64,000 bases of DNA, from positions 4,240,458-4,304,457 of the forward strand of contig NC_031476.1 in NCBI RefSeq assembly GCF_000006565.2, written 5' to 3'. The translations under genes and the position numbers were made by a program. Numbering within the stretch: the stretch's first letter is position 1; every line of letters begins with the position of its first letter. The notes beneath the pieces are model-generated. The model searched no databases and was not told the DNA's origin. It saw nothing but the letters and a program-made list of their open reading frames with translations. This document shows positions 22,645 through 35,371 of this stretch, one piece after another. The stretch is from Toxoplasma gondii ME49. Taxonomy: Eukaryota > Apicomplexa > Conoidasida > Eucoccidiorida > Sarcocystidae.

Positions 22645-25600
22645 CTAGGCGCGACCAAGCAGTTCCTGGGACAAGGGATGATGGCGAATGCGATGAACAC
22701 CAACAGCGCGTCCCTGAAGGGCCGGCGGAAGCTTTACAGCTGCGGGATCAATCTCCGGTTCTGCGGCATTCGTTATGCACAGATCCAAGTTCCCCTTGTG
22801 TCGAGCGACAGCAGCGAGGCACTTGGACATGAGCTCGTGTTGCTGAAGACATAACATAAATCCTCCTCGCGCATTCCGAAAATGACGCCTGCCGCCCCGT
22901 CATAAAATATTCCCGATACAAAATTGCGATCCACAGCGTGTCACGAACATCGGCAAACGCACAGATACGTGCAGGCGTATGTACGCAAGCACATGGATTC
23001 CCTGTGCTTCGTAGTCCCTGACTTGGTACACATGCAGGACCATCCAACCAATTTTAAGTTTTAGGCACCGCAGCAAAACGGACCGAGGGGGAACACCTGG
23101 ATGAAACCCTGCAAAGAACGCACCATGCGAAAGAAGCTGCAAGACCTCGCGAACTACGGGTCTGTCTAGCACTCAGAAATAACTGGAACACACAATGGTG
23201 CCAAAACTCGCGTCACCTCCCATCACTGGCTGTTTTGACACTTGTCTTCTAACATATGGGGTGCCTCCTCGGTGACCTCAATTTCACACGCTCGACTTTC
23301 ACATCGAAAACTTACACTGTGGAGTTCCTCCACCGCTGGCGACTCGAGCAGCTTAAGCGATTTTGTGGTGACGTGGTACATCTTGCGCAGGCGACTGTAC
23401 AACAATGAATCACGGCGACGTCATTTGAGGATGAAACTGCGTCCGTCAAGCGATGTATTCAACGCCCCCTTCTACTGGCACGTGCTGCACTTTCTCCACA
23501 AATTGTCTATGACCTCTGTACAGCATCACCCCGCTGGACTGCGTGAGAGAGAGGGAGAGCTAAAAGTGACGGGTTTCAACGGCAGACGACAGACGTTCTT
23601 CCACATCTGTTCTGTTTCAGGAGAATCATTTGAATTACTGTTACCACTCGTATAGACAGCCCCTTGCGAACTCCAAAACCATCGAGAAACGCTTTCTAGT
23701 TGGGGACGAAACAAAAAGGTCACGCCTGCATCGCAACACGTTTGAAAAACGCACTCGCATGTTTGATTGCCATAATTGGCCGCTAACACAGTCAGCCGAG
23801 ACAGACTTATCTAACAGCGACAAGATACGACTAGCTGGGAACCACGATAGAAGCGAATCCTACCTGCAAACGGTCAACAGAGCTTCGCGTTCGTGAGTGC
23901 TGTCCCCAACGGAGATGACGTTCCAGCGTTTGCTCTCCATCCGGAAGTGACGCTGGAGTTCGTGCATGAAGGCCGCCTCCTGTATCAGCCAAAAATCAGG
24001 TCACCGTGAAGAGCAAGCGCACTGAGGACGCGAATTCTAGCGAAAAAGAAACAGGTGCCCCGGCTGTGCCTTTTTAGCCGCACTACACTGAGGGGGCCAA
24101 GAAGCTGTACGAAAACTGACTCTCAAACCGAAGAAGACGAATCAGAAAAGACGGAAACGTCGAAGCAGCAACTGAGACCTTTCAAATCATAGCTCCTCAC
24201 ACATGCCGGGCTCTTCTCCAATCCCAACTGTAACACCGCGAACTGTTGAAACGCTTAACTAGGCACAGGAGACATACACAGATTATCCCCTTGCACAACA
24301 GGCGCCTCGTTCAAATCGTCTCCTCAATGTGTATGATGTTTCGGACATCTTCGGCGGTAAGTCTTTGATTCCAGCCAAAAGTTCTCTCCCCACTTTAGCC
24401 TGACATGTCTTCGACTTCACTTGCCCCCCCCCCCCCACGGCCGCAACGTGCGTGTCTCACCTTCCACATGAAGGGCGTATTGCACCATGCGCTTTCGTAC
24501 ATGCTTCTGGCTGAGACAATGGGGAAGCAGTTGAGCATCTCGCGTAGTTCCGGGAGGAATTTGCTGCAGGATAGATCGATCCATCCACTCTCTGCGTTGG
24601 TGACGATGATAACTTGACCTAGACTTCTGGCGGTGAAGAGCGTCTGTTCCGCCCACATGGCTGTTTGCGCGAGCTTCATTCGCCACAGACAGACTTCGGA
24701 CTCTGCACTCTCGAGCGTCAGGCCCTTCTGACTGATCCAGGAGCTCGGCAGAAGCGTGTCATCCCAGTCGAAGATGAAAACAGTTTCTTGCCGAGAGAAA
24801 GACTCCTCCGGCAAGCTGGGGAAGCACCGAGGCGAGGGGTAGGAACTCTCCTCGTCTTCGCTTTCGTACGTGTCGGACTCAAGAGATCCGCAGCTCTGCT
24901 CCTGGTGGCGCAGATACTCGAGAGAAGTGAACAGCTTCCCCATTTGCTTGTCCGCTGCATGCAGTTCGACGGCTTCCGCGTCTCTGGCTTGCCAGCAACA
25001 GGAGTTCTCCTCGAGTCCGCCCCCAAAGTCCACGTCGACTCTGCACACCGGACAGCCTCTCGGCGTTTCCGGCACAGACGAGGGAGCGTCCTCGTTCTCT
25101 TCCGTCTGTAGACGCGAGAGATTCGTGACATCGAGGGAACTTTCTGTCGGGCCTTCCTCCCGTTCATCCCGCGAGCGCACGAAGCCACAGCAACTGTCCC
25201 CGATACAGTCCGACTCTCCCCGACAGAGCGCACAGCCTCGCGGCGTCTCTTCGTTTGCGTCGTCCGTAGCCTCTTGGCAGCAGGTCGACTCATTCTCCTG
25301 AAGAATCGAGAGATCGCGAGAAGTCTCCTCGTCGTCGAAGTCGTTCTCCCCCGTCTTGTCCTTCGGCCTCGACACTGCAGGCAGACGACATTGGGAGGCC
25401 GCCTCCGTGTCCTCGTTCGACGCGTTCTCTAAATCATTCGCGTCCTGGACGACACTCACACGCCAACTCGAGTGGGCTTCGAAGAAAGCCCACTCGCTCT
25501 TTACGCATGCACTGTCTGCGCCTCTCGAATCCGCGCTCTCCTGTGCAGACGTGCCATCGTCTACACGGGTGAAGTCGCGATCTTCCGCGACGCAGGTGCT

Positions 25601-26020
25601 AAAGTCGTCGCTCTCGCCCTCACTTTCCCCCTCCTCACCGCCGGTGGTGACCACCGGGGTAGAAGTCACGAGCGTTTCACATGAGACTCCAGTCCTCTCC
25701 GGCTCTGTCGAAACGTCGCGCTCTACTTCGACACACATTTCCGTGTCCTGGTCGGTGCTGGACGAGGCTCGCGACGTCCGCAGGGAGGAAGCCATCTCGG
25801 GGGACAGACCGGACAACATGCTCGGAGGCAGCGAGGGTTTAGCGGAAACTCCAGCGCAAAGAAACGCGGCCTCCCCCGTTTCCTTCTCGCGGCTCTCGCC
25901 AGAGGACAGTTTCCCAGCATGCGCGTCGGCCGGCAAGGTCAGCGCAGCATCACTGGAAGGAGCGCCTGCGCCTGAGTCACAGTACGAAGCGACGGGCTTT
26001 GCGGCAGACGGCGGACACAT
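22645..26020 (-). CDS. HAD-superfamily phosphatase-like protein with acidic N-terminal extension
   Basis: Exons 24461-26020, 23864-23979, 23316-23394 and 22645-22842 join in phase to 650 residues. Residues 1-410 are acidic, Ser/Thr-rich and probably disordered, with two copies of E-T-P-R-G-C-x-x-C-R (258-267, 318-327), each followed by a Cys-Cys pair. From about 413 a HAD core begins: motif I FIFDWDDTLLPSSW with D418 (nucleophile) and D420; motif II VIIVTNAESGW (Thr about 475); and in the second exon motif IV VISVGDSTHER (545-555). The last exons carry SLKLLESPAVEEL and the family's terminal HKGNLDLCI block. HAD enzymes of this type transfer phosphate through an Asp intermediate; the substrate is unknown. 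The frame extends upstream of the chosen ATG only to non-ATG codons. Joined exons restore the family C-terminus exactly, so the model is secure. It is divergent from the GatA-like gene. Confidence 0.88.
24424..24436. repeat. Poly-C run (13) in the first intron of the HAD gene
   Basis: Thirteen consecutive C on the plus strand (G on the transcribed strand) lie 24 bases inside the first intron, close to the GTGAGA donor at 24460. Runs like this are prone to length change; a G-run just downstream of a donor can also act as a splicing enhancer, which here is speculation. Confidence 0.9.
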
Positions 26021-29000
26021 GGTGTATTTGAGAAATGGTAAGACAACGTGGGCTCGAGTTCTGCGCAACCCCCAGCCAAACACGCGGCGGGAACAGACTG
26101 AGCGCGCGAGCGGAATGAGGACTCAAATGTCCGAGAAAAATGAACGCCAACGACGACAGTACCTTGGACTTTCGCGGTGTCAAGGAAAAAATCGAGCTGC
26201 GCAAGACATACCCGACGACAATCGCGCATTCCGGAAAAGAGCCGCTCGGGTCTCTGACCTAGAGTAAAAGCGCGGGGAAACAGCGACGTGGAAACGAATC
26301 AGGCCGAAAAAGCGACGATAACGGATGCTAGTCACAAAACAAGATGTTAATAAAATGCAGCCCCGCGGAGAGACGCAGAAGCGAACTTAGGCGGGCTCGC
26401 GGAGCTCGGTCATGTCATTCACGTCAAAAAATCGAAATCAGTGACAAGAACTTGTAGGAAAAAACGTTGGTAAATACCCCAGCAAATGCCGCGTTCTTCC
26501 TGAAGCATGTCTCACCAGAGTTGAGACTGCTCTTCCATTTTCGGGGGGAAACGCCGTGGGGTTGGAGGGCGCAAAAACGGAGCAGAGTCAGCAACTGTAC
26601 AACTTGCTCAAACCACGAAGATCGGAAACGCTTTTCGCCACTTTTTGGCTACCGGAAGTCAAGAAAGCAGTCGAGCTACTCCGTTCGCGTCGATTCGCCG
26701 AATTCCCCAAACCCCGCACGACAGCCACGAGTCACGAAGAAACGACGTGGAACAGCACCGCGTCCACGCAGACCACGCAGCCAATAGGAAGACGGCGCTC
26801 TTTCAGGTGGTCGGCGTTCAAAGACGCGACACCGAACGCGTTTCCGACAAGATTTTCCAAAGCTGCGTCAGGTTTGTTCGCGAGCAAGGATCGAGTTCAA
26901 AGGGACAGCGCTAAGGAATTCACAATTTCGCAGTTTCCCTTACCTCTTCGCAACACTTTCCTCGCAGTTTCAAGAGGCGGAGCAGTGGCTAAGAATGCGC
27001 GGCTCCACCTCGATCTTCCGTCCGACCCCCCAAATCGCAGTTTTCCCGACAGACTACGCGCAGCCAGGAGTAGAGAAGCATGGAGCTCGATGTCGAGGCA
27101 TTCTAAAAAGCCAAAAATGTGCATGCAAACTTCCGTTGCAAAAAAACGGATTGAACAAGTTCTGCAGCAAACCTGCCTGTCTGGCGATTTGCCTCGTGGA
27201 GGTCGGGTGGCACCCTCCACCCCGAATCGGAGCTGGGGGGAACGCATGCACTTTCTCACACCAAACCCCCGGCGAAGAAACCCCACAGCAAGACACGCAA
27301 CCACTTTTACTGCCACGACACTGTTTTTCCACGCTGAACCGACTTTCGAGCGACAACGAAACGTTCACCGGGCTGACGAGCGCGCTACCGGGGGACTGAG
27401 GAGAACTGGAGCTCGACGGACACGCGCTTACGACTTCCTTTGTGTCGAGCCGCCGCGGATGAGAACGGACAGTCTGTTTCATGTGCCAAGTCGTGAAACT
27501 AGAAGAAACAGAGACTCCAATGCCGATTTCATACAAGCACTTCTGCATTACAGAAGACAACGCCTTGCGCTACGAACGCACACACCCGCGTGGACTAACA
27601 GCTGACTGCGAGGCAGGGTGGCATACCGAAAGGTTCTTGAAAAATCGAGACTACAAAAAGATACACCGAAACGTGTCTTCGCTTTGGATCAGACCGACGA
27701 ACATGAGTCTCGTTTCGTTCACAGACACGCCTGCACTCGAGAGTAATACGAGCCTTCAGGCACCCGCAACACCATCAACATTGCGTGCAGATGGACCAGA
27801 GGCATGATGCAACAAACTGGTCATCCCTGAAGCGCCAGATCCACTTGAAGAATTCATCGTTCTGCTCATGCACACCCTTCTCCGACATAATCGTCCTCAA
27901 CTCTTGAACAATTTCTCACAGCCGAACGCGATGGGTGGAGAAGGGCACGCATTCTACAAACTATACACAGCGTCTTTCTAGCGATCTTTGCTTCTCGAGA
28001 GTCAGTTGAGGTTCAGAATCCTTTCAGACACTAGTGAAAGAAAGAAAGCAACTGGAGCCCGTACACAGCGTGGCTGTACTTCTGGAAGGACAAGAATCTC
28101 GACGCCTTCGCGCGGCTGGAAATGCCAGCCACGGGGAGGAACAAGGGGGGGGGGGCCGGAGCTGTAACACAAACAACAAACCGTCCACAGTTTCCAAGTG
28201 AAGGGTCAGGTCCGCTCTTCACTCCCTCGGCAATAGAGGGAAATAAAGCAGGAAATCGGAGCCGATGCGCATAGAATGTGACAGCAGCGTCGGAAAGTGT
28301 ATGCCGTTCTGTTCGGCTTGCAGAGGCATGCTCTGCGTGACCCAGGAGTATGCTCTGCGTGACGGGTGTGCTACTGTGGACGACGAGCTGCACAGAGGCA
28401 GGCCTGCGTCCGTGGAATGAACGTGGATGGGCGATAGAAAACAAGCAGGAATTTATCAGAAACACCAACACATTAAAGAAACTCTGACGAACATGTTACT
28501 CGAATAAAAAAATGAATGTGCTTGTTTTACGTGGATCTCCACGTGGGTCTGGTGACGCTTCTGTTGTGTAGATGCGCAGACGGGGTGAGATTCTCAGGGG
28601 CGGTTGTTCTCTTTTTCACCAGTCAAATGCTCAGTAAAAATATTGTTACTAAGGAAAGGGTCTTTTTCAACTTTGTTAAGTGCATCCGGTCGAACGAGAG
28701 TGAGCACGTGTGCCGTCGGGCGTGGAATTCCCGGGCACACATTACCGCGATACGGAAGTCTTGCCAACTTCTTTCTCCCGTTTCCTCCTTCCATGTACGT
28801 GACTTCCCGTTTTTTAACTTTCTTCTACAGGTTTCTCAGCCTCACTGGCACTTTCAAGCGCTTAAATCTCGAAAACAACTAGCCTAAACGGGTATGGGAG
28901 ATTTGGGGTATATCTGTTCCGCGTGGAGGGTCAGGAGTGACAAGCACCGTTCTTGCCGTTACTCACTGCAAGTTTCCCGTGTAATTCGAGGACCAGCAGG

Positions 29001-29459
29001 CCACTCTGCATTGCGTTCCTTTGAGGTTAAACTGCCTTTCAAGGCGTGTCAAGATTCCATGCTTGCCTCCAGCTGCTTAACCCCGTTCTGTGTGACCTCC
29101 ACGTGCTCGCGTGCTCCGCCTCGGCTGTCTGGGAATTCGCGTGAGTTGAGGGAACTTCTGTATTGGAAATCCCATTCATTGTGTCTGTGAACATGCACTC
29201 TTCGTGCGACGTCGACTCGGGAATGGAGGTGAAGTTTCCTTGAAAGAGTGGACGTTTGCCGGGCAATTCCACAGACTTCTTGGGCACACTGGTATAGGGG
29301 TTGAGCGCGAATTCGCGCATGCAAACTACTTTTTTTGTAAGAATGCGTGTGAACTTTTCAGTTTCTCAGCGATGCAGATCGAAGGGATCTCTGAAGGGAA
29401 TGCACGCGCACGTAGTCCTGGAGGGGCGGCCCGTTGGGCGTCCATCTCTGGCGTCCCCT
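26021..29459. other. 3.4-kb divergent intergenic region
   Basis: Between the HAD gene (transcribed left) and the GatA-like gene (transcribed right). The part from 26.5 to 27.6 kb is open for about 350 codons on the plus strand but starts with GTG, is low in hydrophobic residues, overlaps long frames on the other strand and shows no domain, so I do not call it. A run of 11 G lies at 28145-28155. Promoters of both genes should be here. Confidence 0.5.
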
Positions 29460-32400
29460 ATGCTTCCCAGAGATAAGTCTGCTTTTGTCCGCCGTGCCCC
29501 GACTTGTCTTGGCTTCTCTCTTCTTTTGTCCTTCTTTCTACACGTTCCTATCTATGAGGGAACGTGTGGAGTTTCTGCCCGCGTCTTGGGCTCATGGGTG
29601 CCTCGACGGCAATCTTCCGATCCATTTTTCTCAACTTCTTCGCCTTTGGCATACTCTGCGTTTTCTCGGAATGCGGAGTCCTTTACTCCGGGGGCCCCTT
29701 TCTCAACCTTGACTGGCAAGGACCTGACACGCATGCAGTCCAGCGCCTTTCCGCCGTCGATTAGGAGTGCCGCGCAGCCAAGGCGTTCCTTGTGGATCAG
29801 AACTCCCGCGCTGCTTCGGGTCGATTCTCCAACTTACGCCGCATCTTCCATTTTCATTCCTCCCGGCGACGCAAGTGGCACTTTTCCAGCTGTTCCCTCC
29901 CTCATTCCAGCCCGGTCAACAGTCACAGTCGACCCACACAACCTCCGCAGAAAAAAGCCGTCTAGCGAAGTTCCCAGCTTCTGCTCAAGACTCCGTCTCT
30001 TGTGCGCGTTTGCCTCAGTGCATTCACGCAGTGGACGGAACACCGCAGCGAGTGCCGCCGCTTCAATTCGAGACGGACAGAACGGCTACGGCGCCCCTAC
30101 GCCGTACCCTAGACCCAGGGCCCCGACGGCGGGAGACAGAGGGAATGAAGTATGGCACCTCGCAGCATCACATCGGGGGATCCAATCGCACAGACTCACC
30201 TCCATCTACACAGCAGAGAGGAGGAACACTTGGAACTCGTCGACGGAGTCTCCGTTGTCGGAGTCGAAAAGCAGACCGGAGGCGCACGAACGGACGGCAG
30301 CAGGCTCTTTTGGTGCGTTCAGGAGTCACCGGATGGAGAGACAGGGACGATACCCCGCAGGTGTGGAGCTGCTCAACTCTGTGGCAAGTGCCACTGGATC
30401 CGGAGAAGAGGCGAATCGAACGCGTTGTCACTGGGGATCTCCTGGTGAGGTCATGCAGAAGACTCGACGTGGGTGTTCAGGGACTGACATGGGGATAGAA
30501 GGGAAAGTATCTCTTCAAGAAACGCTAGGCGAGAGAGACGACCGAATAGAGGGAGAATTCGGTCACGACTTGTTTGCGCCTCTGCCCGAGTCCAGGTCGG
30601 AAAGGAAAGGAGATGCAGGAGACAGAAAGGCGAGGGAAGGCGAAGGAGTGTTGGCATTCTCTGGGGACAGCGGCTGCGAAGCCAGCACTGACATGGACAT
30701 GCAGAACCCAAGGGAATGCAGCCGTAGGCGGCAGATTCTCCAGGGTGTCTCTGTGGAGCTTTCAGACAACATTTTCTCAAGGAATACACTGAGAGAGACA
30801 CGTCGAGGTGAGAATCATATCTGCAGTGTGTACCTTGGGTGGCTGTCGTCACTGTGTGTCTGGCTTTTGATTGCCTTAAAAACGAGGAACGAGGGAACAT
30901 GGCGGATTCGGTTCACCCGAGGAGTCGGCCGGAGACTGGAAACGACGTTGCTGTCTCTTCTTGTCTGCGCTCGAAGACGCGATAGCCACTGTCGGCTCAT
31001 GCTCGAAATGCACTCACTGTAGACAAGGAACTCTGCTGTTTCTGCACGAACCGTCCACGGCCTTGTGTGTATCTACAGCAGTGTTCGATGCCTCATGTTT
31101 CTTTCCAAAGAAGCCCTCACACTCGTGAGAACGCGCTTCCAAGACGATCGCGTAGTGCCTGTTTTCCTCTGCGTCCCTGTCAGACTCGCCGATCTTCCCA
31201 AGGCGTCTGCTGGCAAGAGACTCGACGATTGCGAGACGACTTCGTTCTGCCGGTGCCAAGCTCCTCGGACACTTTCCATCGCGATCGACTGGGCGGTTCT
31301 GTCTGTCGAAACGGACAGGGGAGGCATTCCGCGCATGTTCAGCGCCGAGCTCCCTAAGTTCCTCTTGCCTCTCAGTTTCGACCACGGAAGAAGACTCAGG
31401 ACGACCAGAGCAGCTGGAGAGAAAGATTTTCGTCGGTTTCTCTCCATTCCCCCAAAGATCATGCAGTGGGGCGGGGGGTTCGATCACTGAACATGTAGGA
31501 AGTGGAGACAAGCCCGAGGCGGGAGCTCCGGGGGACGGAGGCGACACGCGTGGTGGCGATGTAGAGAAGCTCCCTGAAGCGTCACTGCAAGAAATATTGC
31601 CCTTTTTGTGTTGCTTTAGGCCCTCAAAGGGAGCTGTGAGTGGCCAGGGTATCTTTCCTTCTCAGGTCAGTTTGTGCCCGACTCATGAGAAAGGAAAGGG
31701 GAAAACGATGTGCGAATCCAAGACCCCTGCAGTTGCCTCTGGTGCCGCAGAACAGAAAGCTTCCTGTGAAAACACAGAAGGTTTCGGCGAAGCAATCTGC
31801 GAATCTGCGTTCGTGCTCAACGATAGTGTAGAAACTAGCACATGTGAGGCGAGGCCTCATGTGGAGGCGCCTAGAGTGCCCGGAAAGCTCGAGGAAAGAG
31901 AATCAGCGGACATTTCGACTGGAGACGATGCGCTCCGCCCCGATACACTGTGGATTGCGGCGGCTGCGGTGCCAACGCTTTCGGAGGTCTTCAAAGCCAT
32001 TGCAGGACCTGACGAAGCGGATCTCGTGACGCAGTGGCGAGAACACACAAACCAATACAAGAAGAACATTCAGAAGAGAGGCGAAGATGCGACAGAGGGG
32101 GGAAGCAAAGAACCGCAGAGAACGGGTACAGAGGTCCCTTCAACTGAACCCGCTGAGTGCAATGCCCCGCTAAGCTTTTCGACAACTTCACCGTGGCTGA
32201 AGACTCTGCGTCACTTGGACGACGCAGCGAAGGAGGGGAGCCGTCCCTTTCCTCGTTTAGTTCTCTTAAAAACAGACAAGAGAGTGACAGGAAGGGGCAA
32301 GGAAGCTGACGGCGGCGAAGTTGCCAATTTCCACCAAGAAAGGCCGCAGGGGGCGAAGCAGAATGCACCTTTCGAGAGCAACAGAATAGGCAAGGGGGTG

Positions 32401-34216
32401 GATCATCTGCCGAAGAGCTTTGGGGAATACGCGCCAGTCACAGAGGCTGTCGCCCCAGAGAGTTACATGCAGCGGAGGTGGGGAAAGTTAGACGACGGAG
32501 AAGCGCCCGAGGTGCCGGTCGTCAGTCTGCATGTTTCTGAGGAAATGAGAATGGGATTGGAACAAATGCAGGCTGCTGTCCAGGTCATCTCTGCTTGCGA
32601 GTCCGTGACGAATCTTGCACGCTTCGACGGCATGAGAGAGTGAGTGAAAGTTTCTATGCCACCGGCGGATGGGTCCCTCTCCGTAAACGGACTCAACCTA
32701 GATGTCGACTTCAGCTTCGAAGAAAACGTGGACACAGCTGAGAGATTGAAATTCAATATTCTTAGCTCTAGAAAGCGGTCCAGTAGGGAGACACTTGCTG
32801 GGCGAATGCGTTTGAATCACTCAGATTTCGCCGCTTTTGGACATAACCTCTGGGGCAAAGGATACTCAAATGCGTTACAAAAGGTTGAGCAGGTAGATGC
32901 TCTTGTTGCTTTTCCGTAGAATGCTGCCGTCGGAGTCTGCAGCAGGTCAAGTTCCCTAACGTGACCCTATCGTTCTACAGCGTGCAGAGCCCGTTTCTGT
33001 GGCCGACTGAGAAGGCATGGTCAGCTTCGTTTGACGATCTACTTTTTGCTTTGCAGTGCCGAAGAAGAAAACATGGAAGGCAATGACGCTTCACGCCCCT
33101 ACTGGGTTTCAGTCTTGCGGCGGCGGTCCCAAGGCTTCACCGACGAGGCAAAGGAATGCATGCTTGCTGGTAAAGACAAGGAGTAAAACAGTACACAGAA
33201 TCTCGTGGAACGTTGCAGAGTTCTTTTCTGAGATAAAATGGCACGGAAGTTCTGTTTGACGGTTTCACCCCACCACTGCGCGAGAGGTTTGAACGCTTCC
33301 TCACAGGAGACTCACGACTATTCCTTTCGCAGAAACGTAGCTTTCCTCAGTCTGGACAGCTGACGTGGAAGCCTGTGTCGACCTGCTCCTTTCTGCTTCC
33401 AGGTGCCTACGCTCTTTCGCAGTTTGCAGCCACCAAACTGCATGAGAAGGCGCTAGCGGTTCGCACTTCGCTTGCACAGGCTCTTTCTCGGGTGATCGAT
33501 GAGTCTGAGGTTCTCCTTTGGGTTCCGCCTGCCAAGCAAAGTGCTCGGACTGAAGAAGTCCGGCATGCGTCTTCAGAACCTGCCCCTCACGCGAACCCCA
33601 TGGGGACTGTTGGCAGGCCGGAAACCGAACCACCAAACAGGACACCCGCCGCTTACCTCGGCGAAATGTGGATGTACACTGCTGCAGACCTGCTGGGTCT
33701 ACCTTTGCTTCAACTCCCCTGTGGCGTCACGCTGCTGGGGCCTGCTGGAACCGACCGAGAGTTGCTTGAGGTGAGTGCAAGCGGGTGGATCGCCAAGGGC
33801 ACCTTTTGGGCCTGGGATGAAGTGTTGGAGCGTGCGATTCAGTGAGTCGGCGGTTCCAAGCGTATAGACAGTAGGCAGGGCCTCGGATAATGTCGCACAG
33901 TTGGGTAGAAACGAAATGAAGTGGGGACTCCTGCCAAGCTTCGTCACGTAGCCCAGAGGCCGTCCGCAGTCGTCTTGGACGCCCAGATGGCGTCTGCGTG
34001 GCCTGGCGAAAGCGAATGACCATACAGAGATCTAGACAAGAGATATTTTACATCAGATCTCTTCATTTGCGTCATTTCAAGTGCCCGAGAAAGATTGCAC
34101 ACGAGTTGGATGCCACAACATGACGCGAGAACCCGTAAAAACTGGGTGTCTCTGGTAGACTCTAACTTCACTGACGCGCTAGTATCACTCTTCTTTTCAG
34201 GTGGCACAGAAACTGA
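29460..34216 (+). CDS. GatA/amidase-family protein with degenerate catalytic triad
   Basis: Exons 29460-30807, 31184-32639, 33057-33169, 33403-33841 and 34201-34216 join in phase to about 1,123 residues, over twice the usual ~480 of GatA. After the ATG at 29460 comes a signal peptide (CLGFSLLLSFFLHVP) and a long Ser/Arg-rich leader, as in apicoplast-targeted proteins. Amidase blocks follow in order: LQGVSVELSDNIFS (427-440), DSTIARRLRSAGAKLLG (462-478), FRPSKGAVSGQGIFPS (594-609), TLSEVFKAIAGPDEAD (714-729), NLARFDGMR (926-934), QGFTDEAKECMLAGAYALS, LLGLPLLQLPCGV and the terminal ERAIQWHRN, completed by a 16-nt exon. GatA is the amidase of the tRNA-dependent Gln-tRNA pathway. Here the expected Lys (GKTN) is His479 and the GSDTGGS block reads GDTRGGD, so activity is doubtful. 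Start alternatives are ATGs at 29400 and 29319. Confidence 0.82.
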
Positions 34217-35371
34217 CGAGCCCTCTCACGGAAGCTCGTCGGATGAATTTCTGGTCGGTATGACTCGACCAAGAGGTGTAACGGAGGCGGCCTTCTGATT
34301 CAGCAGCAGGACCAGCCTCCCGTGGGCGGCAATAGCCGCTGGTAACTAGAGTGGAGACGGAAAACTCCAAGAAGCTTTCGTGCGACTGTGGTACGCTGCC
34401 ACTTGATGGTCTTTGCTACCTGTCTCTGCTGTCCATATTCGTGTTTACGAAAAGAAAACTGTTCGTTCGCGTAGGAGTTTCTAGTGTTTCAAGTAGCTGC
34501 CACAGGATGATGACGCAACAACCATTCTGTTTCTGTGCGCCAGTTTTGCTCCGAGGTACGGCAGCAGGAAAGTGTCATTGGAGCAGGGAAACGAAATGTC
34601 GACACAGGCAGCCTTTCTGTGTGAAGACACTGCAGGAGCTTTTGGGTTCGTCACTCAATGATATCACGAGGGCTTCGATGTCCAAAGGCCACTAATTCGT
34701 CGATACATGCGCCACCGTTAATTATTGCAGACCAGGAGTTCCTTATCACTGGAAGTTTCCCGTGTGTGAAGAGGAAAAGTGCTCAGCGAAGTGGAACAAG
34801 AGACGGGCACATGGTGCGTGACACTTTTCGCGGTACTTGTAAAGTTGACGGCCCGGTAACTAAGAAGACATTTGTCCCGCCAGCTGTAGGCCGTAATAGG
34901 GAAGTGCCATGTGGCGCCTGTGGGTTTCGCAGTGAAGTCAACGAGTTAGCAAGCAATTGATTTCGAGCCACGTGGGCGAGTTCTGGCCCACATGGTACGC
35001 AGTCGCATTGGCTGCACTTCAAGTACTGACAAGCTTCAGGTAATGATGTACATCAGGGATTGACAAACTTCAGAGATCCTCTCTGGATAATCCTTTCCTT
35101 AATGCCGCACCAGGGTGACGCGGCGTGTGGGACCGCAGTCCCTCCCTCTTGTTTCCTCACTCAAGGCTGGACAGACACTTCTTGATCGCCCTTGACGTTT
35201 TCCACTACTGTACTGCCCTGCCCAGCTTTCTCAAATGGATGTAGATATCCCAGTCCGCTGTATACATGGGCTGCGGTCTTTCTAAAATGAGGAGTCTCAA
35301 AATGCCAGCAACTAGCATTTTCTAAAACTCCTGAGATTCGTTACCGCCACTTGCCATAACACAGCCCTCAC
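34217..35371. other. Spacer right of the GatA-like gene
   Basis: No plus-strand gene is supported. On the minus strand a frame with a Cys-rich block (CSQCDCVPCG) follows a fair acceptor near 35035; it could be a last exon of the minus-strand candidate at 35372-36219, but I could not tie it in with confidence. Confidence 0.35.

Noticed and set aside
26556..27605. 350-codon open frame on the plus strand
   Set aside because: It starts with GTG, is Arg/Thr-rich without domains, and overlaps long open frames on the opposite strand. GC-rich purine/pyrimidine asymmetry explains its length.
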